Positions 37,730 to 48,200 of a DNA stretch of 64,000 nt are shown piece by piece. The DNA comes from Burkholderia cepacia ATCC 25416 (GTDB taxonomy: Bacteria > Pseudomonadota > Gammaproteobacteria > Burkholderiales > Burkholderiaceae). Every line of letters begins with the position of its first letter. The stretch's first letter is position 1. The notes beneath the pieces were generated by a model. The model was given only the letters and a program-made list of their open reading frames with translations, did no database searches and was not told the DNA's origin. Location: positions 2,294,001 through 2,358,000 of the forward strand of contig NZ_CP012982.1 in NCBI RefSeq assembly GCF_001411495.1. The letters run 5' to 3'. Made by a program: the position numbers and the translations under genes.

Positions 37730-39133
37730 TCAGATCTCGATTCCGTGTTCCAGGAGCCGGGTGCGCAGCTCCTCGCGATGATCGCGTGCAACCGTCGCCA
37801 GCAGGCGTGTTGCTTGCGGCGTGTCGAGCATCGCGCGCTGTGCCGCGCCGGGGCGCGTCCACATCGAGACGGGATTGCGCAGCCACGTTTGCAGGTCGCG
37901 CGCCAGCGCATCGTCCGGATCGTCCGGTTGCTCATTGCGCGCGGCAATCAGCACGATGCACACGAGACTGTCCCACTGATCCCGTGAGCAGATCGCACGT
38001 GCGGCATGGCGATCGCCGTATCGCTCGAGCACCTGTTCGATTTGCGCGAGCGAGACGAATGCACCTTGCTCGCACAGGCGCACCGCGGTTTTGCGAATCC
38101 TGCGGGCGGGGTCCAGCAGCGCGCGCGTGGCCACCTCGTCCCGGATCGATGGCGACAGCCGAGCCAGCAGCACGAGTGCGTGCGCACGAACCGGGCTGCG
38201 CGCATCCGTCGAGAACCGCTCCATCGTCGCTATCGCGGCGGGCGCGCGCAGTTCGGCGAGCAACGACAGCGCCGCGCGAACCCGGGTACCGGACAACGTG
38301 CCCGTATCGAGCAGCGCAACGCAGCGGTCCGCGACATTCCGGCCGAGTTCGGTGAGCAACCGGGCCGCCGCGGCGCGCAAGCTGCTTTGCGAATCGAGCG
38401 TTGACCGCCACAGGAATGCCTCGGTGCCGTCGTCGATGCCTTGGTCGATCATGTAAGCGAGTGCGGCGCGGCGAACCGGGCCGAACGGGGAGTCGGCCGC
38501 GAGATCGATGCAGCGCATGCGATCGCTTGCCGGCACGTCGTCGAGCATCGCCACCGCCCGTCGGGCGAGCACGATGTCGCCGGAGGTCAGGCCGTGCGTG
38601 ACCAGTTCGGCAGCCGGCAGGATCCGGTGATCGAATGCCACGAGGCAAGCGATGCGTCGAAGCCGGAAGTCCGGGGCGTGCATCGCGTCGACGATCGTAT
38701 CGACGCCGCCTGTCTGCACCAGCCGCTGTTCGAATGCGTGCAGCCATGGACCGTGATCTTCGCGCGTGGCCGATGTGAGCTGGCGCAACGACGGAAGCAG
38801 TGCGGCGAAGTACCTGGGCGGCACGGTCGCGAGCAGTGTGACGAGTGCGTTCGTCGCGGCGCGCCGCACTTCGGGCACCCAGTCGTTGATGCGTGCGGCA
38901 ATCGGTTCGAGCAGCGCGCTGTCGCCAAGCTCGACCGCGCGGGCGATCGCCGCTTCGCGAACATAGCCCGAGTAATGACCGATCGCCTGCGTGAGCAGCG
39001 CGACGTCGCGGCTCGCGGCGATCTTCTGCAGCGCGTCGGCGAGCGGCATCGCCTGGCCTTGCTGCAAGTAGACCGTGTGCGAGGGCGCCGTGGACGGTGG
39101 CCGCGCGCCGAAAATCCTGGCGATGAGGTTCAT
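37730..39133 (-). CDS. HEAT-repeat protein
   Basis: Protein of 467 residues built largely of alpha-helical HEAT-like repeats of about 30-40 residues (examples: VREAAIARAVELGDSA, VRRAATNALVTLLA, LRAAAARLLTELG, VRAHALVLLARL, IRKTAVRLCEQG). No signal peptide, catalytic motif or membrane segment is evident, so it is probably a scaffold or binding protein. The start may instead be 39193 (487 residues); neither has a strong ribosome site. No functional partner is obvious. Confidence 0.75.
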   Translation of the reverse strand: MNLIARIFGARPPSTAPSHTVYLQQGQAMPLADALQKIAASRDVALLTQAIGHYSGYVREAAIARAVELGDSALLEPIAARINDWVPEVRRAATNALVTLLATVPPRYFAALLPSLRQLTSATREDHGPWLHAFEQRLVQTGGVDTIVDAMHAPDFRLRRIACLVAFDHRILPAAELVTHGLTSGDIVLARRAVAMLDDVPASDRMRCIDLAADSPFGPVRRAALAYMIDQGIDDGTEAFLWRSTLDSQSSLRAAAARLLTELGRNVADRCVALLDTGTLSGTRVRAALSLLAELRAPAAIATMERFSTDARSPVRAHALVLLARLSPSIRDEVATRALLDPARRIRKTAVRLCEQGAFVSLAQIEQVLERYGDRHAARAICSRDQWDSLVCIVLIAARNEQPDDPDDALARDLQTWLRNPVSMWTRPGAAQRAMLDTPQATRLLATVARDHREELRTRLLEHGIEI

Positions 39134-39193
39134 TGGAATCAGCGAGGTGAGATGACGTGCAGTTTCGTCGGAAGAATCGACGGTGCCGGCCAT

Positions 39194-39614
39194 TCTACGT
39201 CAGTGGCTTTCTCGGCAGCGGGCCGTCACCGGATGCGACGGCCCGCGTTCGAGGGAATGCCCGGCCGCGTGCGTCGCGTGCTCGCTACGCCATTGCGAAC
39301 GGCGCATCGCAAGACATCCCGTTGCGGCCGATCTGTTCGTACCGAGGCAATCCACAATGCAACCGGTGCGCCAATCCGCCGATCAATGCTTCGGTGCTGA
39401 CACTGAATCGAAGACGATGTTCGCAGTCACGCGCAGCGTCGCGAGCAAGCCGCATTCAGCGTGCTTGCCCCCGCTTCCCAGCGGGTGTTTCCCACTGGTG
39501 GATCACGCGGATTTTTACCTAAGATGAAGCAATCGTGCGCGTGATACGGTGCCTGCTCGCGCACGGAGGGAGGCGGGAGGCAGCGCCGGAGCGACGCCAG
39601 CGGATGTTGCCATC
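39194..39614. other. Divergent intergenic region before yfiR
   Basis: About 420 bases between the HEAT-repeat gene and the YfiR-like gene. Open frames here have no family character. It should contain both divergent promoters, but I could not pick a convincing -35/-10 pair. Confidence 0.45.
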
Positions 39615-40328
39615 ATGGATGCGAAAGTGTGCGCGGCGGCTGCCGGTTTTGCGACGGCAACGACGCCAACGTGCGCGGCGGCGATCGCCGCGCGGAAGAC
39701 GGGCCGGCCCGGCCGTACCGCTTCACTGCGCCACGCACTTCTCGCAATCGTTTGCGTTCTGGGGGCGGCGCCGGCCGTGCTCGCGGGGGTTCCCGCCGAC
39801 GCGGACGGTCCGTCCGACACCATGCACATCGCCGCCGCCACAAGCCCTGCCGATTCCGCGGCGACACCCGATCACGCCGTTTTGTCACACGACTCCGCCG
39901 TGCGTCAGGTCGTGCTCGGCATCGTCAGCTTCACGCGCTGGCCGACCATGCCCGTTCGTCTGCACCTGTGCGTCACCGGCCGCCCCGACTACGCGCGCGG
40001 CCTGACCGATACGCTGCAGGCCGGCTCGACGCTGCTCGACGTGCAGCACGTCCGCTTCGACGATCCGTCGCTCGGCATCGCGTGCGACGTCGTGTATCTC
40101 GGCACCTTGAACAACGACGAGAGAACGCGCGTCAGGAGCGCGCTGGTCGGCCATCCGGTCCTGACGATCGCGGAGCACGATCCGTCCTGCACCGCGGGCG
40201 GCATGTTCTGTCTCAATGTCGACGGCGATCGCGTGTCGTTCGACATCAATCTCGATGCGGTGGCGCGCAGCGGCGTGCGCGTGCATCCGAACGTGCTGAA
40301 TCTCGCACGACGGCCGGGGGCGCCATGA
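39615..40328 (+). CDS. yfiR: YfiR family periplasmic protein
   Basis: DUF4154/YfiR protein of about 237 residues with a long N-terminus and a signal-like stretch (RHALLAIVCVLGAAPAVLAG). Four cysteines lie in the mature domain, including the pair SCTAGGMFC with the C-x6-C spacing of the P. aeruginosa redox switch. In that organism YfiR binds and silences the diguanylate cyclase YfiN in the periplasm. The stop overlaps the next start (ATGA). The start is uncertain: ATG 39549 would add 22 residues. Confidence 0.83.
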   Translation: MDAKVCAAAAGFATATTPTCAAAIAARKTGRPGRTASLRHALLAIVCVLGAAPAVLAGVPADADGPSDTMHIAAATSPADSAATPDHAVLSHDSAVRQVVLGIVSFTRWPTMPVRLHLCVTGRPDYARGLTDTLQAGSTLLDVQHVRFDDPSLGIACDVVYLGTLNNDERTRVRSALVGHPVLTIAEHDPSCTAGGMFCLNVDGDRVSFDINLDAVARSGVRVHPNVLNLARRPGAP

Positions 40329-41593
40329 TGCGGCCCTTGCTCCACCTGCCCCCTTCGCGCATGTCGCGCCCCACGCTGCAAAGCGTGCTGCGCCGCGCGC
40401 ACCTGCGCCTCGCGTTCGTCGCCGTCGCGATGGCGGCCGTGTCGTTGATTGTCGTCGCCGTGATCGCGTTGCGTGCGTATGCCGGCAACAACCTGAACCT
40501 GCTGGCCCGCTCGCTCGGTTATACGGTCGAGGCGGCGCTCGTGTTCGGCGATCGCGTCGCGGCGAACGAGGCGATCGGGATGATCGCGAGCGAGGAAGAC
40601 GTCGCGCAGGTCGTCGTCACCGACAGCAACGGCCAGCCGTTCGCGATGTGGCAGTTGCCAGCCGGTAACGGGATCGCGCGGCTCGAGCGCATCGTGGCCG
40701 ACGTCGCGCTGCCCGGGCCCGTGGCGGTGCCGGTCGTGCATGACGGCATCGTCGTCGGGCAAGTCGTCGTGCGCGGCCGCGGGCACCAGTTCTTCGGCTT
40801 CCTGCTCGGCGGCGTCGGCGGCATTCTCGGTTGCCTGGCCGTCAGCGTGTTCGGCGCGTATGTGAGCTCGAAACGCCTGCTGCGCAACATCGTCGCACCG
40901 CTGCGTGCGCTCGCCGGCGTCGCGCACGCGGTGCGGCGCGAGCGGGCATTCGCGCGGCGCGTCGAGCCGGCGGCGATCGCGGAACTGAACGAGCTCGGCG
41001 ACGACTTCAATGCGCTGCTCGACGAATTCGAAGACTGGCAGAACACGCTGCGCGACGAAAACGCGTCGCTCGAACACAAGGCGACGCACGATGCGCTCAC
41101 CGGGCTGCCCAATCGCGTGCAGTTCGAATCGCGCCTGACGCGCGCGCTCGGCGAAGCGAATGCGACGGGCCAGCGGGTCGCGATCCTGTATCTCGACTGC
41201 GACCGCTTCAAGGAGGTCAACGATTGTCTCGGTCACGATGTCGGCGACGCGGTGCTGATCGGCGTCGCGTCGCGGCTTCGCACGCAGGTGCGCGAGACCG
41301 ATCTGGTCGCCCGCCTCGGCGGCGACGAATTCGCGGTGATGCTGGCGGCGGTGCCCGAAGCGGGCAGCGTGTGCCGGATCGCCGACGAGATATTGTCCGG
41401 CATGGCGCCGTCGATCGAGCTGTCCGACGGCCGCATGGTGGCCACCATGATGAGTGCCGGCGTAGCGCTGTATCCCGACCACGCATCGGACGCGAGCGGT
41501 TTGCTGCGCGCGGCGGATGCAGCGATGTACCGGGCCAAGCGCGCCCGGCCAGGCTCGTGGCAGCTGGCCGAAGGTGTCGCGGGACCGGTTTGA
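40325..41593 (+). CDS. yfiN: Membrane diguanylate cyclase, YfiN/TpbB-like
   Basis: Inner-membrane c-di-GMP synthase of 422 residues. Order: TM helix (about 31-53), periplasmic CHASE8-type domain, second TM (about 155-183), HAMP linker, GGDEF domain. The active site GGDEF is intact at 332-336 and the inhibitory RETD at 323-326 sits five residues before it, so product inhibition is expected. It is encoded between YfiR- and YfiB-like genes, the same trio as P. aeruginosa YfiBNR, which controls biofilm and exopolysaccharide output. Confidence 0.92.
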   Translation: MMRPLLHLPPSRMSRPTLQSVLRRAHLRLAFVAVAMAAVSLIVVAVIALRAYAGNNLNLLARSLGYTVEAALVFGDRVAANEAIGMIASEEDVAQVVVTDSNGQPFAMWQLPAGNGIARLERIVADVALPGPVAVPVVHDGIVVGQVVVRGRGHQFFGFLLGGVGGILGCLAVSVFGAYVSSKRLLRNIVAPLRALAGVAHAVRRERAFARRVEPAAIAELNELGDDFNALLDEFEDWQNTLRDENASLEHKATHDALTGLPNRVQFESRLTRALGEANATGQRVAILYLDCDRFKEVNDCLGHDVGDAVLIGVASRLRTQVRETDLVARLGGDEFAVMLAAVPEAGSVCRIADEILSGMAPSIELSDGRMVATMMSAGVALYPDHASDASGLLRAADAAMYRAKRARPGSWQLAEGVAGPV

Positions 41594-41678
41594 TCGATTG
41601 CTTCGCGCTGCGGGCGAGGCCGCAGCCGCGGATGACAACAAGCGCGCCCGGCGCGGGCGCACTCGAAGGGGATGCGAA

Positions 41679-42188
41679 ATGAACCACTCGTTTCCTGTGG
41701 GCATCGGGCGTACGTGCGTCTGGGGCGCGCTGCTGCTGTGCATGCTGCTGGGCGGCTGCAAGACGCCGCCGCTTCATCGCGGGCTGACGCAGACGCAGGT
41801 CACGGCGCTGAAGTCGGCCGGTTTCCAGGAAACCCAGCAGGGTTTCGAATTCGGCTCGACCGGGCCGATCCTGTTCGATTTCGATCGCTACAACCTCAAG
41901 CCCGATGTGCGGCGGATCGTCGAGCGGATCGGGCGCACGCTCCATTCGGCCGGGATCAACGGGGTGCGGGTCTACGGTTATACGGACGAAGAGGGCGTGG
42001 ACGACTACGACGTCGAGTTGTCGCGTCGGCGTGCCGAGGTGGTGGCGATCGAGCTCGTCGATCTCGGGCTGGACCCGAAGCGCATCGCGGTCGTCGGGAA
42101 AGGGAAGCTCGACCCGGTGGGCGACAACCGGACACCGGCGGGCCGCGCGCAGAACCGGCGGGCAGCGATCGTGGTTTCGCCGCGATGA
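41679..42188 (+). CDS. yfiB: OmpA-family lipoprotein, YfiB-like
   Basis: Outer-membrane lipoprotein of 169 residues. The lipobox LLGGC puts the acylated Cys near residue 27. The OmpA C-terminal peptidoglycan-binding domain follows with FDFDRYNLKPD, GYTDEEG and the terminal GRAQNRRAAIVV. In the P. aeruginosa system YfiB sequesters YfiR and so releases YfiN; the gene order here supports the same role. The 86-base gap to yfiN shows no terminator. Confidence 0.88.
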   Translation: MNHSFPVGIGRTCVWGALLLCMLLGGCKTPPLHRGLTQTQVTALKSAGFQETQQGFEFGSTGPILFDFDRYNLKPDVRRIVERIGRTLHSAGINGVRVYGYTDEEGVDDYDVELSRRRAEVVAIELVDLGLDPKRIAVVGKGKLDPVGDNRTPAGRAQNRRAAIVVSPR

Positions 42189-42589
42189 GGCTTCGTTTCG
42201 GCGGGGCGACGCGGCGCGTGCCGCGGAATGCCGGGTGTTCGCTCCCCGCGAGCAGCCGATCGTCACGCCCCTGACATGCTGACGTGGCGCATTACCGGGT
42301 GAAGCAGTCTTCGACGACCGGATGGCGCTGCTCGACGCATTCGAGCCGGGGCTTTCACCTGCCCGGACGAAATCGCCCCCCGCCGGCTCCTTGAATACTT
42401 CCTCGCCATGGGTGCGCCGAGGGCGATCCTGCCCCGGAATCCCACTGCCAGCCTGGTTTCCCGATTTTCGGGGCGCGAGCGTAAACGTTTGCGAGTGGCT
42501 TCCGCGCTGTCGGAATTTGTCCTACATTATCGGGGCTTCGGGCCGGCCAGCCGGCCTACGGAACCTGAGATCATACGCAAGGAACAAGA
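42189..42589. other. Intergenic region before vgrG
   Basis: About 400 bases with no gene. The last 100 bases contain GGCCGGCC-AG-CCGGCC, a strong inverted repeat near 42542-42557, and an AT-containing TACATTATC just before it that may be a -10 element for vgrG. The upstream part is featureless. Confidence 0.45.
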
Positions 42590-44731
42590 ATGAGTTTCGC
42601 TCCGAACGGGGGTATTCCCAATGGTTTGGGCGGCGGCGGCGGGCTGGGCTCGTTGAGCGCGCTCGGCGGCCTGGCCGGCCCGGTTGCGTCGAGTGTTGCC
42701 GGCAGCCTCGGGCCGCTCGCGGGGCTGGCCGGCCACGTCGACACCGTCCAGCGCGCGATGCAGCTCGCGCAGACCGGCTTCTCGCTGATGGACAAGACGC
42801 CCGGCGCGATCGCCGAGGCGATCAACGGCGCCGCCAACCCCGCGCGCCTGACCCAGCTCAACCGCTACGTGACGCTCGATACGCCGCTCGGCCCGGATGT
42901 GCTGCTGGTCAGCGCCGCCGTCGTCGACGAGCACGTGAACCGGTTGCCCGAGATCCACCTCGACCTGCTGTCCCATCGCCACGACCTGCGCCCGGAAGAC
43001 CTGATCGGCCAGCAGGTCAAGATCCGGTTCGACCAGCAGGCGCGCCTGTCGACGCTCGAGCGCGTCGTCGCATCGGGTACCGGCGATAACGACCGCTACT
43101 TCGACGGCTACGTGGCGTCGTTCGACCGCGCGGGCAACCCAGGGAACGTCACGCAGTATCACCTGACGGCGGTGCCGTGGTTCTGGTTCCTGACGCGCTC
43201 GACCGACTGCCGGATCTTCCAGAACAAGACCGCGCAGGACATCCTCACCGAGATTTTCCAGGAGCACGGGTTTTCCGACTTCGTGTTCGATATCCGGACG
43301 AGCCAGAAGCCGCTCGAGTATGTCGTGATGTACCAGGAGAGCTACTACAACTTCTGCGCGCGGCTGATGGAGCAGGAGGGGCTCGTCTGGACGCACCGCT
43401 ACGAGAAGGACAAGCACTTCCTGGTGATCGGCGATTCGAACCTGCTGTTCCGCCCGATCGACGGGCTCGCCACGGTGCCGTTCGCGGCCACCGAGGCGAG
43501 CGAGGACAGCGGGATCGACCAGTTGCACGAAGGCCGGCGCTTCGGCGTCGGCAAGGTCACGTTCCGCGACTTCAACCACCAGAACCCGTCGTCGCCGCTG
43601 ATGCTGGTGGAGGCCGGGCCGCAGAACCTCAAGCATGCGCGGCTCGACGCGACCGAGCGGTTCGAGCACCAGTCGCTGTACGACCACGGCGATGACGGCA
43701 ACCGTTACGCCCGTTTTGCGATGGAGGCCGAGGAGGCGCAGGCCCACCGCTATACCGGCGGCGGCTACGCGTGGCGCATGACCACGGCGGGCGCGGTCAC
43801 CGTGGCGAATCATCCGGTGCTCGAGAACAACCAGGAATACGTGATCCTGCACGTGCGTCACGAGGCGGTGAACGATTACACGCAGCACAGCGCGAAGCTG
43901 CCGTACCGCAACAGCTTCGCGCTGCTGCCGAAGAAGGTGCCGTATCGCGCGCCGCGCAGCACGCCGAAGCCGGTGATTCACGGCACGCAGTCGGCGATCG
44001 TCGTCGGGCCGAAGGGCGAGGAAATCTACACCAACGGCAGCGCGGTGAAGGTGCATTTTCCGTGGGACCGGCGCGGCAAGAAGGACGGCTCCGATTCGAT
44101 GTGGGTGCGCGTGTCGCAACCGTGGGCCGGCGACGGCTGGGGTGCGGCCGCGATTCCGCGGATCAAGCAGGAGGTGCTCGTCGCGTTCAACCAGGGCGAT
44201 CCGGACAACCCGGTGATCGTCGGCCGCGTGTTCAACGGCGAGCAGGGCAACCCGTATCACGGCGCGGCGGGCCAGACGATGGGGATCAAGAGCCAGACGC
44301 ACAAGGGGCAGGGGTCGAACGAGATCCGCATGACCGACACGAACGGCATGCAGGAATTCTTCATGCACGCGCAGAAGGACATGAACACCGTCGTCGAGAA
44401 CAACGAGACACACAAGGTGCTGGGGCCGATGCGTACCGTGCTGGTGGCCACCGGCAGCGAAGAGAAGCAGATTCCGCAGGGCAACCTGACCGAGACGATC
44501 GCCGAGAAGCGCAGCACGACCGCGACCACCGTCGAGGTGACGACGCCGGCCAAGGACGGGGGCGGCGGCACGCAGGTTTACATGGCCGAGCGAGGCATCC
44601 TGCTGAAGGTGATGGACAGCTCGATCTCGCTTGCGCCGGAAGGCATTCGCCTCGAACACAAGGGCTCCGTGATCCTGATGACCGACGACGGCGTGATGGT
44701 CAACGGCAAGCGCATCGATCTCAACAAATAA
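42590..44731 (+). CDS. vgrG: VgrG type VI secretion spike protein
   Basis: Spike protein of 713 residues that trimerises at the tip of the Hcp tube. A Gly/Leu-rich N-terminal extension of about 70 residues (NGLGGGGGLGSLSALGG) precedes the phage-like gp27 region (VTLDTPLGPDVLLV, then FTEIFQEHGF-type motif). The gp5-type OB-fold contains VKVHFPWDRRG and the beta-helix stem lies C-terminal. It heads the effector cluster, so it is the carrier for the Rhs effector downstream. No DUF2345-type extension or fused enzymatic domain is evident. Confidence 0.95.
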   Translation: MSFAPNGGIPNGLGGGGGLGSLSALGGLAGPVASSVAGSLGPLAGLAGHVDTVQRAMQLAQTGFSLMDKTPGAIAEAINGAANPARLTQLNRYVTLDTPLGPDVLLVSAAVVDEHVNRLPEIHLDLLSHRHDLRPEDLIGQQVKIRFDQQARLSTLERVVASGTGDNDRYFDGYVASFDRAGNPGNVTQYHLTAVPWFWFLTRSTDCRIFQNKTAQDILTEIFQEHGFSDFVFDIRTSQKPLEYVVMYQESYYNFCARLMEQEGLVWTHRYEKDKHFLVIGDSNLLFRPIDGLATVPFAATEASEDSGIDQLHEGRRFGVGKVTFRDFNHQNPSSPLMLVEAGPQNLKHARLDATERFEHQSLYDHGDDGNRYARFAMEAEEAQAHRYTGGGYAWRMTTAGAVTVANHPVLENNQEYVILHVRHEAVNDYTQHSAKLPYRNSFALLPKKVPYRAPRSTPKPVIHGTQSAIVVGPKGEEIYTNGSAVKVHFPWDRRGKKDGSDSMWVRVSQPWAGDGWGAAAIPRIKQEVLVAFNQGDPDNPVIVGRVFNGEQGNPYHGAAGQTMGIKSQTHKGQGSNEIRMTDTNGMQEFFMHAQKDMNTVVENNETHKVLGPMRTVLVATGSEEKQIPQGNLTETIAEKRSTTATTVEVTTPAKDGGGGTQVYMAERGILLKVMDSSISLAPEGIRLEHKGSVILMTDDGVMVNGKRIDLNK

Positions 44732-44748
44732 AACGAACGAAACCAGCC

Positions 44749-45207
44749 ATGCACTACGCAATTCACGAAGGCACTTTCGAACTGCCGGACGCGGCGCTCG
44801 ACCGTACGGTTAACATCCTGATGATGAACGCCGGCCCCGGCGGCCTCAATCTCGTGATCGCTCGCGGGCGCTTGCGTGACGGGGAGAATCTCGACGCGTT
44901 CGTCGCGCGCGAATGGGAAGTGGCGTCGCGCGATGCCAGGATGCTGACCGAGAAAACACGCCGGCCCGTGACGGTGGCGGGTCGTGCGGGCGTCCAGATC
45001 GACTCCACGCACGAACGGGACGGCCGGCTCTGGCATCAGGTGCAGACCATGTTTCCGTCGGACGACGCCGGCCGCGTGCTTGTGATGACGTTGACCAGCG
45101 CGGCGCCGCTGACCGACGAGCAGCAGGCGATCGCCGACCGCATGCTGGCCAGTTTCCAGCCGCGCGCGGCGCGACCGACCCTGCTCGGGCCGGGTGACGC
45201 GTCGTGA
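44749..45207 (+). CDS. Eag-type chaperone (DUF1795) for the Rhs effector
   Basis: Small cytoplasmic protein of 152 residues of the DcrB/DUF1795 family. Members named Eag bind the N-terminal transmembrane segments of prePAAR effectors and load them on VgrG. The pattern HEGTFELPD, followed by the LNLVIARGRL strand and a C-terminal MTLTSAAPLTDEQ, fits. It lies between vgrG and the Rhs gene and its stop overlaps the Rhs start (GTGA), the expected chaperone position. Confidence 0.9.
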   Translation: MHYAIHEGTFELPDAALDRTVNILMMNAGPGGLNLVIARGRLRDGENLDAFVAREWEVASRDARMLTEKTRRPVTVAGRAGVQIDSTHERDGRLWHQVQTMFPSDDAGRVLVMTLTSAAPLTDEQQAIADRMLASFQPRAARPTLLGPGDAS

Positions 45208-48200
45208 GCGCGGAAAACTTCGCGGCCGCTCGCTTCGAAGATCCGATCCAGCACACGTCGTTTCTGGGTGAACTGGTCGGTACGGTCGGGTCGGTGGTCG
45301 GCGGTGCCATCGTCGGGGCATTGGTGGCGGAGGCGATGGAGGGGCTGATATTCGCCGGCCTCGCCGCGCTCGAGATCGGCACGGCCGGGCTGGCGACGCC
45401 GCTCGTCATCGCGATCGGCGTCGGCGTGGCCGTTGGCTCGGGCGCGCTGATGGAAGCGAGCGGGATGAACGAGGCCATCGACGACGGCGCGAAGGCGCTG
45501 GCCAATTCGATGGTGCCGCCCGAGATCAAGGGCAAGATCGCGAGCGGATCGGGGAACGTTTACGTCAACAACAAGAAGGCGGCGCGGGCGGCGAAGCCGG
45601 GCGATCTCGATACCGTTGCGTGTACCGATCATCCTGGGCCGCAGATGATTGCCGATGGGTCGGGGAGTGTTTACATCAACGATCAACCGGCCGCGCGGGT
45701 CGGGGACAAGACCACTTGCGACGGGACGATTGCCGAAGGTTCGGACAACGTTTTCATCGGCGGCGGCACGCAGCGGGTGAGGGACGTGAAGTCGGCAACC
45801 CGGCTCGGATGGCTGGGGGCGGCGCTGGGTATTGCGCTCGCGGTTTGCGGGCGCGGGAAGATGAGCTGGGGGCAGTTCCTGAAGAGCAAGGTGCCGTGTC
45901 TTGCGGTGAATTTTGCGGCGGGTGCGTTCGGTACCTGGCTGGGTAGCCTGGCGAGGCCGTCGGCAGGGCATCCGGTCAACGTCATTACCGGCAGCAAGGT
46001 TCTCGACGGCACGGACGATACAGACTTCGTACTGCCCGGGCCGTTGCCGATCGTGTGGCAGCGTTTCTATAGCAGCCTCGATGATCGTGCCGACAGCCTG
46101 TTCGGGGCGGGATGGAGCGTGCCGATCAGCGTCGAACTGCGGCTCGCGCGTGCGCATGGCGAGGTTGAGTCGATCACTTACTGGGACGAGCAGGGGCGCG
46201 ATATCGTGTTCCCGGCTGTGTCGCCGGGTGAGAGCCACTTCAGCGTGCCGGAAGGCATTTACCTGATCTGCACCGCGGGTGGCCACTATGTGGTCGAGAC
46301 GGTCGATGGTGTGTATTGCGATTTCGGTCGTGCCCGGAGCGATGCGGGTGACGAGACGCTCAAGCTGTGGCGTCTCGAGGATCGCAACGGTAACTGGATC
46401 GAGGTGGAGCAGGAAGCGGCCGGTGAGGTCGTGCGGCCGGCACGACTGCATGACAGCGCTGGGCGCGTCGTGGCGTTCGCCTACGACAAGTCGCACCCTC
46501 GACGCATCGCCGCGATCGAGCTGACGCGTGGCGTGGACGGTGAGCAACCCGACACGCTGGTGCGTTACGCGTACAACGATGCTGGCGAGCTGGTTGCCGT
46601 TACCGACCGCAGCGGCTATATCGCGCGACGTTTCGCGTACGAGCGTGGACTGATGGTTCAGCACACGTTGCGCGGCGGCTTGCAGTGTTTCTATGCATGG
46701 GAGGGTGTTGGGCGCGGTGCACGTGTCGTGCGCCACTGGACCAACGACGGCGAAGCGTATACGTTCAATGCGGACCTCGCCGGGCGCACGGTGACGATTA
46801 CCGACCAGATCGGCCGCGTGACGCAGTGGACGTGGAACGAGGATCAGCAGCCGACGAGTCATACGGATGCCGAAGGCCATGTGTGGCGGTTGGAGTGGAA
46901 CGCGAAGCGGCAGTTGGTCAGTACGACCGATCCGGCAGGGAACACGACCCGCTTCGAATATGACGAGCGCGGGCGGCAGACCCAGCGCATAGACGCACTC
47001 GGTCAGGTTGAGCGCACCGAGTGGAATGGACACTACGACCTGCCCGTCGCGGAAACCGATCCGGCCAACTCGCGCTGGATCTACCGCTACGACGATCGCG
47101 GCAACCTGACGATGATGCGCGATCCGGCGGGCTTCGCGACCGAGTATCACCGGGATGAACGCGGGTTGGTACACACGATTCGCGATGCGCGGGGCGGTTA
47201 CAAGTTCCTCGAATGGAACGGCCGCGCGCAGTTGACCTCGTACACCGATTGTTCCGGGAAGATCACGCGGTTTGCATACGATGCGCGAGGTACGCTTGCG
47301 CGCGTGACCGACGCGATGGGCCAGTCCACCGTCTATGAAACGGATGCAATGGGGAGGGTCACGGGGATCGGGACGGCCGACGGTGCGCGGCAGATGTTTC
47401 GATACGATGCGGCCGGGCGGCTCGTTGAAGTTGTCGATGCGAACCAGCGCAGCACGCGCTATGAACTTAATCCGCGCGGATTGCTGATAGCACGCACGGA
47501 TGCGGCTGATCGTGTCGTGCGATTCGGGTACGACGATGCGTTCCGGCTCGCGAGTTTGACCAACGAGAATCGTGAGACGTATCGCTTCCAGTATGACCGT
47601 CGCGATCTGGTTTCTGCACAGATCGGCCTCGATGGTCACAAGCGTACGTACGAATATGACGTGTGCGGCCAAGGCACGAGTGTCCGGGATGGACAGATCG
47701 AGACGCGATACGAGCGCGACGCGATCGGTCGACTGACGGCGAAGCAAGCTGCGCATGAGCGGTGTGAATATCTGTACGACAAGGCGAGCCGAATCACATC
47801 CGCCGAGTTGTACACGCTGGCTGCTCGCGGCCCGTCGCTGAAGAATCGGGTCAGCTTGAAATACGACGCACGCGGTGAGGTCGTCGAGGAATACACGCCG
47901 ACCGGCTGGCTCGCGCATACCTATGATGAACTCGGCAATCGCGTCAGCACCACGATCTCCGGTGAGCGCACGATCGACTGGCTGCATTACGGGTCGGGAC
48001 ATGTGCACCAGATTCGCGTTGACGGTGCTGCAGTCGCCGACATGGAACGCGATGATCTGCATCGCGAGGTGCTGCGAACGCAGGGCAAGCTGACCAGTCA
48101 TTTCGGATACGACGCGGTAGGCCGTCGTGCGCGGCACGCTGCGCAGCGGGGCCATGCGGCTGATGACCTGCTTGCGAAGCAGTGGCAATACGATGCAGCG

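Noticed and set aside
47636..47896. Minus-strand 86-codon frame repeated exactly at 50715-50975
   Set aside because: It is the shadow of the duplicated Rhs core on the opposite strand, so its conservation comes from the repeat and not from coding.
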